In this document: one piece after another, positions 1 through 4,708 of the stretch | How the letters are laid out: every line of letters starts with the position of its first letter | Position numbering within the stretch: the first letter of the stretch is position 1 | Assembly: GCA_041743835.1 (NCBI GenBank) | Contig: JBGTLW010000344.1 | Location: 1 to 6,474, forward strand | Source: JBGTLW01 sp041743835 | GTDB taxonomy: Bacteria; Planctomycetota; Phycisphaerae; Phycisphaerales; Phycisphaeraceae | Direction of reading: 5' to 3' | Length of the DNA: 6,474 nucleotides | The notes under the pieces: generated by a model | The model's database searches: none | What the model was told of the DNA's origin: nothing | Seen by the model: only the letters and a program-made list of their open reading frames with translations | Translations under genes and position numbers: made by a program

Positions 1-415
1 TGTCGTCGCGGAGCATCGCCTCGGACACTTTGCGGTCCGCGTCCTGCCGGGTGGCTGCGAGGGCTGCGGGCAGGTACGACATCGACCAGAGGTCGCCATC
101 CTGCATGACGATCATCGTGGTCGCGGCCCGGAGTTGGCCGAGCCTGAGCATGGCCACGTCCTGCCGCCCCGCCATGGCTTCGTGCAGCACGAGGTGGGCG
201 TAGAGGTCTGCCTGCTCGTACATCACATCGACGGGGGTTTCACCCTGGATTTTCGTGGCCCAGTCCGCGGCCTCATCCAGCCACTTTGCTGCTTCAGCGG
301 GTGGCGCGGGCTCTGCGGCTGGCGGTTCTTCCGCGAGGTGGGCAGGGGCCAACAGGCCCACGGCGAGCACAAGCAAGGCAACGGGTACTCGGAGCCAGTG
401 ACGGAGATGTGGCAT
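1..415 (-). CDS. Putative exported helical protein, N-terminal part (runs off left edge)
   Basis: Not a family I recognise. On the minus strand an ATG at 415-413 opens a frame with no stop for 138 codons to the window edge, so only the N-terminal part is present. The start is backed by a GAGGA ribosome binding site at 424-428, 8 nt upstream. The protein begins with a signal peptide: basic MPHLRHWLR, then a hydrophobic stretch (residues ~10-25) and a likely cleavage near APAHLA (residues 23-28). A Pro/Ala/Glu-rich linker follows (residues ~29-42). The rest (from KWLDEAADW onward) looks helical and rich in Ala, Met, Leu and charged residues, such as might form TPR-like helical pairs, but I see no diagnostic motif. 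It is probably periplasmic or anchored in the membrane. It is divergent from the gene at 487, sharing a 71-nt spacer. Existence of the gene is fairly sure; function is unknown. Confidence 0.72.
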   Translation of the reverse strand, partial: MPHLRHWLRVPVALLVLAVGLLAPAHLAEEPPAAEPAPPAEAAKWLDEAADWATKIQGETPVDVMYEQADLYAHLVLHEAMAGRQDVAMLRLGQLRAATTMIVMQDGDLWSMSYLPAALAATRQDADRKVSEAMLRDD

Positions 416-432
416 GGTGCAAGTCCTCGGGG

Positions 433-452
433 TTGCGGGTAGTTTACCGCAA
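433..452. promoter_or_regulatory. Inverted repeat in divergent spacer (candidate operator)
   Basis: TTGCG (433-437) pairs with CGCAA (448-452), and GTA (439-441) with TAC (445-447), leaving one bulged G and a 3-nt centre. It lies in the 71-nt spacer between two divergent genes, close to where a minus-strand promoter should sit (TAAACT on the minus strand is a weak -10 candidate). It could be an operator or chance; no regulator is recognisable nearby. Confidence 0.25.
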
Positions 453-486
453 GATAGCTGGATCAGATTCACAGAAAGGGTTGGCT

Positions 487-819
487 GTGCTGGTGTGGAA
501 ATTGATCCCGGGCTGGGTGATGATCCTGGTGCTGCTGGTCGGGCCCTACGCGGCCTTGTGCTACTTCTTCTGGCCATTCGCGGTGGCGTATCACCTGCTG
601 TATTGGGTGACCGCGCTCATGTACCTGGGCTTCGGGTTTGTCTCCAGCGCCAGCATCACGCGGGAAGACCTCATCACCGCGGCCATCCCCAACCCGTTTT
701 CATACGAAGATGAATGGGCGCAACGCAGGATCTTCTTCAACCTGATGCTCATGCCCGCAATCGTCATGGCGTGGACCCTGCAAGTCACCTGGGCACTCAT
801 CTTCCCCCCCCGGAAGTAG
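487..819 (+). CDS. Small integral membrane protein of unknown function
   Basis: A 110-residue protein that I cannot assign to a family. The start chosen is GTG at 487, because AGAAAGGG (473-480) lies 6 nt upstream as a purine-rich ribosome binding site; TTG at 481 and GTG at 493 are in frame and possible. Three hydrophobic segments are visible: residues ~10-32, ~33-55 (aromatic-rich, FFWPFAVAYHLLYW) and ~83-105. Between the second and third is a polar loop containing ITREDLITAAIPNPFSYEDEW (~57-77). The C-terminus is short and basic (PPRK). This is the layout of a small inner-membrane protein with no visible catalytic residues. It is divergent from the exported protein on its left, and the next gene starts about 200 nt downstream, so it is probably transcribed alone. 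An ATG opens the same frame at 286, but it lies inside the divergent gene and the upstream translation looks non-coding. Confidence 0.62.
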   Translation: MLVWKLIPGWVMILVLLVGPYAALCYFFWPFAVAYHLLYWVTALMYLGFGFVSSASITREDLITAAIPNPFSYEDEWAQRRIFFNLMLMPAIVMAWTLQVTWALIFPPRK

Positions 820-867
820 AACCGTGTGCATGAAGTGGTGGGCAGGCGTGATACGACCCCGCGCTCT

Positions 868-957
868 TCATGGCCTGCGCTTCGCTTGACCATGGCACCA
901 AGCATCACCGAGCCGCCTCGTCCCCGAGGCGGTCCGACGCGGAGACGCGTCGGCTCC
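868..957. repeat. Three-hairpin palindromic element (REP/BIME-like)
   Basis: A run of inverted repeats fills most of the gap between the small membrane protein and the FGE gene. First, CATGG/CCATG (869-873 with 890-894) encloses GCG-CTT-CGC. Second, a perfect 8-bp stem pairs 913-920 with 925-932 around the loop TCCC. Third, after one T, a perfect 8-bp stem pairs 934-941 with 946-953 around GAGA, a GNRA-type tetraloop. GAG (910-912) and CTC (954-956) can close the last two into a three-way junction. No T-tract follows on either strand, so it is not a standard terminator. It resembles bacterial REP/BIME dispersed palindromes, but a second copy is not visible in this window. Confidence 0.55.
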
Positions 958-1009
958 GTCAACACGCGGGCATGGGACAATACCGGGGTCAGCGATTCGG
1001 CAAAAAGCC

Positions 1010-1015
1010 TAAAAT
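1010..1015 (+). promoter_or_regulatory. Candidate -10 box of a leaderless transcript for the FGE gene
   Basis: TAAAAT lies 6 nt before the ATG at 1022, so initiation about 7 nt downstream would fall on the start codon itself. No Shine-Dalgarno sequence is seen before the ATG, which fits leaderless translation. The -35 region is weak (GGGTCA at 986-991, 18-nt spacer). The same TAAAAT hexamer occurs in the stronger promoter at 2301-2306. Confidence 0.4.
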
Positions 1016-1021
1016 CACGGG

Positions 1022-2134
1022 ATGGAACTACCGTTGTCCGAGCCCGGCCCTGTGAAGAAGAGCTGCTGCACGCCGTCGAAGGAACAGGCCCCCGCCGCCG
1101 CGACCACCGCATCGCGTGATCAGGGCAAGCCCGCGGGCGGGGGTTCGTGTGTCGATCCGAGCGTGACGTCACTGACCCCGACGCTGGACACCATCACCTT
1201 TGCCGACAGCGGCTCGACCGAGGGCATGATCCGATTGCCCGGCGGGGTGTTTCTCATGGGGGCTGAGAACGACCGGATGTTTCCGGAGGACGCGGAGGGC
1301 CCGGTGCGGTCGGTGGAGGTGAAGCCGATTTACATTGATGCCACGACGGTGACCAATGACCAGTTCGCTGCGTTTGTGGAAGCGACGGGTTACAAGACCG
1401 AGTCGGAGAAGTTCGGGTGGTCGTTCGTGTTTCATACGCACCTGCCCAGCAAGTTTGCGCAGTCGCTCCGCAAGACCAACGCGGTGGTCGGGCTGGAGTG
1501 GTGGCTCGCGGTGCCGGGCGCTTGCTGGTGTCGGCCGTTCGGCGAGCGCTCGTCGCTTAAGGGGCTGGCAGACTACCCGGTGGTCCACGTCTCGTGGAAC
1601 GACGCCACGGCCTACTGCCAGTGGGCGGGCAAACGGCTGCCCACCGAGGCGGAGTGGGAGTACGCAGCGAGGGGCGGGGTGGAGCAGAAGGTCTTCCCCT
1701 GGGGCGACCAACTCGAACCGCGTGGCAAGCACATGTGCAACGTCTGGCAGGGAAAGTTTCCTGAGAAGGACACCGCGGAGGACGGCTTCGCGGGGCCATG
1801 CCCGGCCGACGCCTACAAGCCCAACGGCTTTGGGCTCTACAACACCTCGGGGAACGTCTGGGAGTGGTGCGGCGACTGGTTCAGCGCCACGCTGCATCAC
1901 GAGCAACTGCGTGCGTTGGGCTATCAATCCAACGCCGGGCCGGCCCACGAGCAGGGCCTCCCCCCGCTTCACAACCCCGCCGGGCCTGACCGCGGCACGC
2001 ACAAGGTGCAGAAGGGCGGGTCCTACCTGTGTCACCGCTCCTACTGCAACCGCTACCGCACCGGCGCACGCACCGGCAACACACCGGACTCCGCAACGAC
2101 CAACAACGGGTTCCGCTGTGTGCGGGATGTTTAG
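1022..2134 (+). CDS. Formylglycine-generating enzyme (FGE/SUMF1-type sulfatase-modifying factor)
   Basis: A 370-residue member of the FGE-sulfatase family. True FGEs oxidise the Cys of the CxPxR motif in sulfatases to formylglycine, using O2 and copper. The N-terminus (KKSCCTPS, then Ala/Pro-rich) is variable. The catalytic domain runs from about residue 69 (MIRLPGGVFLMG) to the end. Family landmarks in order: HVSWNDATAYC (189-199), GKRLPTEAEWEYAARGG (203-219), TAEDGF (251-256), the calcium-site-like NGFGLYNTSGNVWEW (268-282), GGSYLCHRSYCNRYR (332-346) and NTPDS...GFRC (353-366). C337 and C342 match the human active-site pair C336/C341, so the enzyme looks competent. C199 and C366 correspond to the human C218-C365 disulfide. 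The second human disulfide is lost on both sides (A216, T347). The start at ATG 1022 is the first after an in-frame TAA at 1010; GTG 1052 is an alternative. No signal peptide is evident, so it is probably cytoplasmic. No sulfatase lies in this window. Confidence 0.93.
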   Translation: MELPLSEPGPVKKSCCTPSKEQAPAAATTASRDQGKPAGGGSCVDPSVTSLTPTLDTITFADSGSTEGMIRLPGGVFLMGAENDRMFPEDAEGPVRSVEVKPIYIDATTVTNDQFAAFVEATGYKTESEKFGWSFVFHTHLPSKFAQSLRKTNAVVGLEWWLAVPGACWCRPFGERSSLKGLADYPVVHVSWNDATAYCQWAGKRLPTEAEWEYAARGGVEQKVFPWGDQLEPRGKHMCNVWQGKFPEKDTAEDGFAGPCPADAYKPNGFGLYNTSGNVWEWCGDWFSATLHHEQLRALGYQSNAGPAHEQGLPPLHNPAGPDRGTHKVQKGGSYLCHRSYCNRYRTGARTGNTPDSATTNNGFRCVRDV

Positions 2135-2276
2135 GATAGGGGGTTTGGGGTAGATGCGGGGAGTTGATTGTACGGAGGATCAACGCGGAGGATGAGGGGT
2201 GCTGAGGGGGAGGCCGAGGGATGGCGATCCCTCGGCTTTGGGGGGTGCTGGGGGATTGATGGGGCGAGTTTTTTTA
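2135..2276. other. G-rich intergenic stretch with direct repeats
   Basis: The plus strand after the FGE stop is dense in G-runs. GGGGTGCTG followed by a G-run occurs twice, near 2195-2210 and 2241-2254, on either side of the terminator-like hairpin. A 6-bp inverted repeat (GTTGAT 2163-2168, ATCAAC 2179-2184) precedes it. The G-runs might support G-quadruplex or R-loop formation, but four well-spaced runs of three Gs with short loops are not clearly present. No gene is seen here. Confidence 0.35.
2213..2239 (+). terminator. Probable transcription terminator hairpin after the FGE gene
   Basis: A perfect 10-bp stem pairs 2213-2222 (GCCGAGGGAT) with 2227-2236 around the loop GGCG, followed by TTT and then a G-run. 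The stem is strong but the T-tract is short; a run of seven Ts comes only at 2269-2275. It sits 80 nt after the FGE stop and before the next promoter, so termination is the likely role. The short T-tract leaves this uncertain. Confidence 0.55.
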
Positions 2277-2306
2277 TTGACGGATGCCGGGTGGGGGTTG
2301 TAAAAT
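2277..2306 (+). promoter_or_regulatory. Sigma70-type promoter for the PEP-CTERM-like gene
   Basis: TTGACG (2277-2282, 5 of 6 to consensus) and TAAAAT (2301-2306, 5 of 6) are separated by 18 nt, just after an AT-rich patch (TTTTTTTATT). Initiation would be near 2313, giving a leader of about 210 nt before the ATG at 2523. It is the best promoter match in the left half of the window. Confidence 0.6.
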
Positions 2307-2312
2307 CCACGC

Positions 2313-2522
2313 AGGTTTCACGGCGACGTACATATCGGGACCACTGGGATTGCAGGAGTTTTGGACTCGAACGGGTCATTTCGAGCTGGTTGAACACGCG
2401 GTTTAGTTGAGCGGAATTGCAAGGATGCAGCGGCGTCTGTTTGCGTGGTCTTGCTGTGGTGGGCACAGCGGGGCCGGTTTCGCAGCGTGTCGGTTCTGAT
2501 GGGATGAATCGAGGAGAACACG
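2313..2522 (+). other. Long untranslated leader, possible structured RNA
   Basis: About 210 nt lie between the predicted start of transcription and the ATG at 2523. No gene is seen. One clean hairpin is GCTGTG (2453-2458) with CACAGC (2464-2469) around GTGGG. An imperfect direct repeat (ATTGCAGGA near 2348, ATTGCAAGGA near 2416) is also present. I do not recognise a known riboswitch. GAGGAG at 2511-2516, 6 nt before the ATG, is the ribosome binding site. Confidence 0.35.
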
Positions 2523-2966
2523 ATGGGAGCGAATCGATTTGGCCGTGAGGGTAGGGCTGACGCGTCGGCGTTGAAAGCGTGGACGGCGGTCGCCCTGGGG
2601 GTGCTGATGGTGTCGGGGATGTGGTGGATGAGTGCGTCCGCCACACCCGTCACTGAGGCACAGATTGGGGAGTCGGGGCCAAGCGCTCGGCCGGAGGCGT
2701 GGTCGGGCATCACGCCCGGCGACAGCCTCCGGCCGGGCGTCTTTTCAACCACAGCGCTGCCGAGCGACACCGACGCTTTCCCGATCGACGCGGTCACGTG
2801 GTCTGGTCGCCCCGCGATTGACTCTCAAGCGGCACAGACACCCACCGAGCCGGCCATCGAACCCCTCGCCATCCCGCTACCCACCGCCGGCTGGGCGGGT
2901 CTCATGCTGCTGATCAGCATGGGGATGTGGCGCAGAAACCATCTCCGCCGACTCGCGCAACACTGA
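2523..2966 (+). CDS. Small exported protein with PEP-CTERM-like C-terminal sorting signal
   Basis: A 147-residue protein with no recognised central domain. The ATG at 2523 is preceded by GAGGAG at a spacing of 6 nt. The N-terminus is basic, then hydrophobic (residues ~18-36), with a probable signal peptidase site near SASA-T (residues 37-41). The middle (~41-115) is low in complexity and rich in Pro, Ser, Thr, Ala and acidic residues, with few hydrophobic runs; it looks disordered. The tail has the tripartite layout of PEP-CTERM/VPLPA-CTERM signals: IPLP (117-120), a hydrophobic helix TAGWAGLMLLISMGMW (121-136), then a basic cluster RRNHLRR (137-143). In known systems such tails are recognised by an exosortase for surface or extracellular sorting. 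No exosortase lies in this window, so sorting is inferred. It has its own promoter and converges on the nusG end of the right-hand cluster. Confidence 0.72.
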   Translation: MGANRFGREGRADASALKAWTAVALGVLMVSGMWWMSASATPVTEAQIGESGPSARPEAWSGITPGDSLRPGVFSTTALPSDTDAFPIDAVTWSGRPAIDSQAAQTPTEPAIEPLAIPLPTAGWAGLMLLISMGMWRRNHLRRLAQH

Positions 2967-2988
2967 CCGACACGGCCTCCCGTTGCGT

Positions 2989-3008
2989 GCACACAAAACA
3001 TCGTGTGC
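2989..3008. other. Stem-loop between convergent genes
   Basis: GCACAC (2989-2994) pairs with GTGTGC (3003-3008) around an 8-nt loop, 23 nt after the stop of the PEP-CTERM-like gene. No T-tract follows on either strand. It may help end or stabilise the plus-strand transcript, but the evidence is thin. Confidence 0.25.
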
Positions 3009-3017
3009 GGAGATAAG

Positions 3018-3042
3018 AAAAACCCGACCAATGGGGCCGGGT
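3018..3042 (-). terminator. Rho-independent terminator of the tuf-secE-nusG cluster
   Basis: Read on the minus strand, ACCCGGCC pairs with GGTCGGGT (3042-3035 with 3029-3022; one G-U pair) around the loop CCATT and runs straight into TTTTTCTT (to about 3015). It starts 49 nt after the nusG stop. The T-tract on this strand and the A-C mismatch on the other show that it serves the minus strand. Confidence 0.85.
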
Positions 3043-3091
3043 CGTGTGGGGTCAATCTTTTGTGGCGAGGGGTCGCATGCGGGGCGGGTGC

Positions 3092-3775
3092 TTACTCGTC
3101 TTCCACGCGTTCGATCTGCCAGTACTCGATCTCAAGCGGGGTGGCCCGGCCGAAGATGGTGACGATGACACGGACCTTGCCCTGGTCGGGGAGCAGTTCG
3201 TCGATCGTGCCTTCCATGTTCTCGAACGCACCCTCGCGGATCTTGACGTGGTCGCCCTTGACGAACTCCATCTTGACCTGGGGCTGTTCCTCGGGTGGCT
3301 TGGAGGCGATGAGCATCTTCTCGATCTCGGGGATCGACATGGGCGAGGGTCGGCCCGCGGTGCCGATGAAGTCGCCGACGCCGGTCGTCTCCTTGATGAG
3401 GAAGAAGATGTCCTGGGGGATGCGGCCATCGGCTTCGAGGCGCATCTCGACAAAGACGTAGCCGGGGTAAAGCTTGGTCTCGACGACCTTCTGCTTGCCG
3501 CCCTTGATGGTCTTGGTCTTCTCGGTCGGCACGAGGATGCGGTTGACCAAGTGCGGCTTGCCGGTGTTTGCGGCGTCGAAACCCTCGATCTTGATCTTGC
3601 GGAGCAGGGTCGCCTTGACGTAGCTCTCTTTGTTGGACGCCACGCGGAGCACGAACCAGTTGAAGCCGGGCAGGACGAGCAGCTCGTCCTCACCGACCTG
3701 GTCCTCGGTGATGGGCGCATCATCCGGCTGCGTGGTCTGGAGTTGGTCGGCTTGTTCGCGGGCTTCTTCGGTCAT
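3092..3775 (-). CDS. nusG: Transcription termination/antitermination factor NusG
   Basis: NusG binds RNA polymerase across the clamp through its NGN domain, and its KOW domain contacts Rho or ribosomal protein S10. Using ATG at 3775 it has 227 residues; a GTG directly before it (3778) is an equally possible start, and the ribosome binding site is weak (GGAAA). Residues 1-37 are an acidic extension absent from the 181-residue E. coli protein. The NGN domain spans ~39-160, with NWFVLRV at its start, LVPTEKTKTIKGGKQK (81-96), the signature YPGYVFVEM (103-111) and FIGTAGRPSPMS (137-147). The KOW domain spans ~171-222 (VKGDHVKIREGAFENMEG), ending in the conserved IFGRATPLEIEY (207-218). secE ends 41 nt upstream, the usual partner order, and the two are almost certainly cotranscribed. 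A terminator follows, so rplK is not next. Confidence 0.97.
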   Translation of the reverse strand: MTEEAREQADQLQTTQPDDAPITEDQVGEDELLVLPGFNWFVLRVASNKESYVKATLLRKIKIEGFDAANTGKPHLVNRILVPTEKTKTIKGGKQKVVETKLYPGYVFVEMRLEADGRIPQDIFFLIKETTGVGDFIGTAGRPSPMSIPEIEKMLIASKPPEEQPQVKMEFVKGDHVKIREGAFENMEGTIDELLPDQGKVRVIVTIFGRATPLEIEYWQIERVEDE

Positions 3776-3816
3776 CACGACGTATTTCCGGGTTTCGAGG
3801 CGTGGAGGCGGGGCGT

Positions 3817-4215
3817 TTAGACGCCGATGATGCCGATCTGTGTGAACAGCCAGCCGAAGGCGAAGTCGATCACCGTGAGGATCGCGGCGATAAAGAGTGT
3901 CCCCCCGATGACAACCACGGTCGAGCCGTAGATCTCTTTCTTGGAAGGCCAGTTGACCTTCTTCATCTCGGCCTCGGTGGCGATCATGAAATCGACGATG
4001 TTGGGCTTATTGAGCAGGTACCACAGCAGCGTGCCGAAGACGAGGACGACACTGGCGGCCATGCCGGACTGCCAGATGATCGTATCCTGCGGGAACCAGG
4101 CGGGGAACTGCTTGGCCCAGAGCCAGGCCACTCCCGCGAGGACCAGCGTCCCGAACCCGATGGCCGAGAGCATCCGTGTCCAGTAGCCTTGTCCGGGTTT
4201 GTTGATGAGTGCCAT
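3817..4215 (-). CDS. secE: Protein translocase subunit SecE
   Basis: SecE clamps SecY in the inner-membrane SecYEG channel. The start used is ATG at 4215, giving 132 residues (MALINKPGQGYW...); a longer frame opens at GTG 4281 but that lies inside the tRNA-Trp gene. The ribosome binding site is weak (GAAAG about 9 nt upstream). Three membrane helices are visible at residues ~17-34, ~49-68 and ~97-123, as in the three-helix E. coli form. Between the second and third is the conserved amphipathic helix and hinge, EAEMKKVNWPSKKEI (81-95), whose K-x-x-W-P-S/T core is the family hallmark. The C-terminal third is the conserved SecE domain, while the first two helices are lineage-specific. It lies between tRNA-Trp and nusG, the standard arrangement. 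Confidence 0.95.
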   Translation of the reverse strand: MALINKPGQGYWTRMLSAIGFGTLVLAGVAWLWAKQFPAWFPQDTIIWQSGMAASVVLVFGTLLWYLLNKPNIVDFMIATEAEMKKVNWPSKKEIYGSTVVVIGGTLFIAAILTVIDFAFGWLFTQIGIIGV

Positions 4216-4278
4216 GGTGGGGCTTTCAGCAGAAGCGATCCGGGCCCAAGGGCTTGATCGCGGGTCGCGCTGTGCAAA

Positions 4279-4351
4279 CACGGGCGGAGGGGCTCGAACC
4301 CACGACCTGCGGATTTGGAATCCGCTGCTCTACCAACTGAGCTACACCCGT
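4279..4351 (-). tRNA. tRNA-Trp (anticodon CCA)
   Basis: A full cloverleaf on the minus strand. The acceptor is ACGGGTG/CGCCCGT (one G-T pair), the D arm GCTC/GAGC, the anticodon stem GCGGA/TCCGC with loop TTCCAAA giving anticodon CCA, a 5-nt variable loop AGGTC, and T loop TTCGAGC. Discriminator base 73 is G, as expected for bacterial tRNA-Trp. The 3' CCA is not encoded. The T stem GTGGG/CCCTC has one T-T mismatch at the second pair. It sits between rpmG and secE and is probably processed from the cluster transcript. Confidence 0.96.
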
Positions 4352-4357
4352 TCGGGC

Positions 4358-4430
4358 GTTGAGCCGTGAGCATTGAGCCGTTAAGCCCATACCCGCAAGC
4401 CAAAGCTCACCGCTCCTGGCTCACCGCTGT
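4358..4430. repeat. Inverted heptamer arrays between rpmG and tRNA-Trp
   Basis: TGAGC occurs at 4360, 4367 and 4374, an exact 7-nt period, followed by a degenerate TAAGC at 4382. Facing it, GCTC occurs at 4405, 4412 and 4419 with GCT at 4426, again at exactly 7 nt. The two arms are complementary (TGAGC against GCTCA) and can fold in several registers across an 18-nt centre. The array ends at the rpmG stop codon and starts next to the tRNA, filling the spacer. Confidence 0.75.
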
Positions 4431-4613
4431 TTACTTCCGCTTGATCTTATGCAGCGTGTGCTTACGGAGGCGGGGGCTGTACTTCTTCATGCCGGCCTTG
4501 AGCTTCTCGGGCATACCGCCCTTGACGTTGATCGGCGTGCGATAGTTCAGGTCGCCCGTCTCGCTGCACTGCAGCCAGACAAATTCGACGGCTTCTTTGG
4601 ATTTCTTGGCCAT
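4431..4613 (-). CDS. rpmG: 50S ribosomal protein L33
   Basis: A 60-residue basic protein of the large ribosomal subunit, near the usual L33 length of 50-55. ATG at 4613 follows AAGG (4622-4625) at 8-nt spacing. Landmarks are the N-terminal strand FVWLQCSETGDLNYRT (11-26) and the conserved tail PEKLKAGMKKYSPRLRKHTLHK (35-56). Only one cysteine is present (C16), and Ser replaces Cys in KYSP, so it is the form without the four-Cys zinc ribbon. It lies between tuf and tRNA-Trp in the same direction, and cotranscription is likely. Both of its flanks are made of heptamer arrays, and its ribosome binding site overlaps the last degenerate unit of the upstream array. Confidence 0.95.
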   Translation of the reverse strand: MAKKSKEAVEFVWLQCSETGDLNYRTPINVKGGMPEKLKAGMKKYSPRLRKHTLHKIKRK

Positions 4614-4615
4614 GA

Positions 4616-4705
4616 CAATAGCCTTAAGCTATGAGCCGTGAGCCCTGAGCTTTGAGCGTGACCCCTCGGGGGCCACCGCTCGTGGCTCAGAGCTCACCGC
4701 TCGGC
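4616..4705. repeat. Inverted heptamer arrays between tuf and rpmG
   Basis: TAAGC at 4625 and TGAGC at 4632, 4639, 4646 and 4653 are spaced exactly 7 nt apart (plus strand), with a further degenerate unit at 4616-4622. The facing arm has GCTC at 4678, 4685, 4692 and 4699, also exactly 7 nt apart. The centre holds CCCC-TC-GGGG (4662-4671). The element spans the whole spacer from near the tuf stop to the rpmG start and mirrors the one on the other side of rpmG. Confidence 0.8.
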
Positions 4706-4708
4706 GGT

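Noticed and set aside
591..1172. A 193-codon minus-strand frame across the three-hairpin region
   Set aside because: It overlaps the small membrane protein and the FGE start and has a random-looking Arg/Ser/Pro-rich translation. The palindromes explain the lack of stops.
1169..2035. A 288-codon minus-strand frame opposite the FGE gene
   Set aside because: It lies wholly within a gene with clear family motifs, its translation is Arg/Pro/Val-rich without motifs, and no ribosome binding site is evident.
2131..2797. Minus-strand frames (171 and 159 codons) over the leader and PEP-CTERM-like gene
   Set aside because: Pro/Ser/Thr-rich translations without motifs, opposite a gene that has a promoter, ribosome binding site, signal peptide and sorting tail.
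3044..3820. A 258-codon plus-strand frame opposite nusG
   Set aside because: It is a complementary shadow of NusG, starting inside the terminator region, with a low-complexity Asp/Leu/Gly-rich translation.
4216..4281. Longer SecE starting at GTG 4281
   Set aside because: The extra 22 codons begin inside tRNA-Trp and look unrelated to SecE; ATG 4215 gives a normal SecE N-terminus.
4358..4705. Heptamer arrays as a CRISPR array
   Set aside because: The unit is 7 nt with no unique spacers of 25-40 nt, and no cas gene is present.
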